From assembly GCF_000004075.3 (NCBI RefSeq), contig NC_026658.2, positions 682,001 to 746,000 of the forward strand: a DNA stretch of 64,000 nt, read 5' to 3'. The DNA is from Cucumis sativus. Taxonomy: Eukaryota; Streptophyta; Magnoliopsida; Cucurbitales; Cucurbitaceae. The notes below the pieces were generated by a model. The model saw only the letters and a program-made list of their open reading frames with translations, did no database searches and was not told the origin of the DNA. Position numbers and translations under genes: made by a program. Positions 63,686 through 64,000 of the stretch are shown here, in pieces; the stretch's first letter is position 1, and each line of letters starts with the position of its first letter.

Positions 63686-64000
63686 ATGTCGAAGAGGAAG
63701 TTCGGGTTTGAAGGGTTTGGAATCAACCGGCAAACTACTTACAATTTTGAGCGCTCTCAAGCTCCTCAGCGGCTTTATGTCCCTCCTTCATCACGAGGCC
63801 ATGGGCACGACAACTACGAAGATACCGATGTTGATAATATAGAATATGATGATAATGATGGGGAGGAGGCGAGTGGCAACGCCGATGGTGGAGCTGGTGC
63901 TTCCGGTGCTGAAGAAGAAGAAATTGATCCTTTAGATGCATTCATGGAGGGAATTCACGAAGAAATGAAAGCGCCGCCGCCGCCGAAACCGAAGGAGAAG
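63686..64000 (+). CDS. RH24: DEAD-box ATP-dependent RNA helicase 24, N-terminal part
   Basis: ATG at 63686 opens a frame that runs off the window after 105 codons. It begins MSKRKFGFEGFGINRQTTYN, followed by QAPQRLYVPPSSRG, an acidic Asp/Glu/Gly-rich stretch, and EIDPLDAFMEGIHEEMKAPP. These phrases match the N-terminus of plant RH24, the homologue of animal DDX42, which acts in pre-mRNA splicing. The helicase core would lie beyond the window, so catalytic motifs cannot be checked. The acidic stretch is coded with some GAT and GAG runs. Partial only because of the window edge. Confidence 0.93.
   Translation, partial: MSKRKFGFEGFGINRQTTYNFERSQAPQRLYVPPSSRGHGHDNYEDTDVDNIEYDDNDGEEASGNADGGAGASGAEEEEIDPLDAFMEGIHEEMKAPPPPKPKEK

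Noticed and set aside
1-64000. CRISPR arrays, bacterial operons or phage-like modules
   Set aside because: None present; introns, plant protein families and a Pol III tRNA gene show a plant nuclear genome.

Overview
This window is plant nuclear DNA. It is AT-rich, its genes are split by GT..AG introns, it has a spliceless tRNA-His gene, and the proteins belong to land-plant families (CP12, WRKY, TBL, PMEI, ALE2-type receptor kinase, plastid ClpP5, SWINGER). Several degenerate dispersed repeats resemble ones I associate with cucurbits, so Cucumis or a close relative is my best guess. That is inference, not proof.

Layout. 1-5500: no recognised gene, but a perfect 58-bp inverted repeat at 990-1183. 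5621-8277 (+): a seven-exon RING-CH (MARCH-type) membrane E3 ligase. 9668-10276 (-): a one-exon RING-H2 protein, followed by tRNA-His(GUG) at 10486-10556 (-). 12490-13462 (+): an S1-group bZIP gene whose long leader carries the sucrose-control peptide uORF. 16307-16693 (-): the Calvin-cycle regulator CP12. 19217-21138 (+): a calcium-dependent phosphotriesterase/SMP-30-like beta-propeller protein. 23259-25520 (+): a TBL-family O-acetyltransferase. 27326-34377 (-): the 17-exon Polycomb H3K27 methyltransferase SWN/EZA1.

Second half. 35524-36321 (-): an unrecognised multi-pass membrane protein. 36440-41144: a long gene-poor stretch. 41145-42267 (+): a group IIe WRKY factor. 42268-48155: a second gene-poor stretch with degenerate repeats. 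48156-51742 (-): the plastid protease subunit CLPP5. 53391-54233 (-): a secreted PMEI-domain protein with an acidic repeat linker. 55977-60670 (-): an eight-exon ALE2/PERK-like receptor kinase. 63686-64000 (+): the first 105 codons of DEAD-box helicase RH24, cut by the window edge.

The genes do not form a cluster or pathway; this looks like an ordinary euchromatic stretch. Exon boundaries were worked out by eye from splice signals, reading phase and remembered homologues; coding lengths close in frame for every model. I did not find an undescribed multi-gene system. The observations most worth a second look are the conserved-peptide uORF of the bZIP gene, the perfect inverted repeat at 990-1183, a possible 45-nt cassette exon in SWN, the unrecognised membrane protein, and the acidic repeat linker in the PMEI protein.
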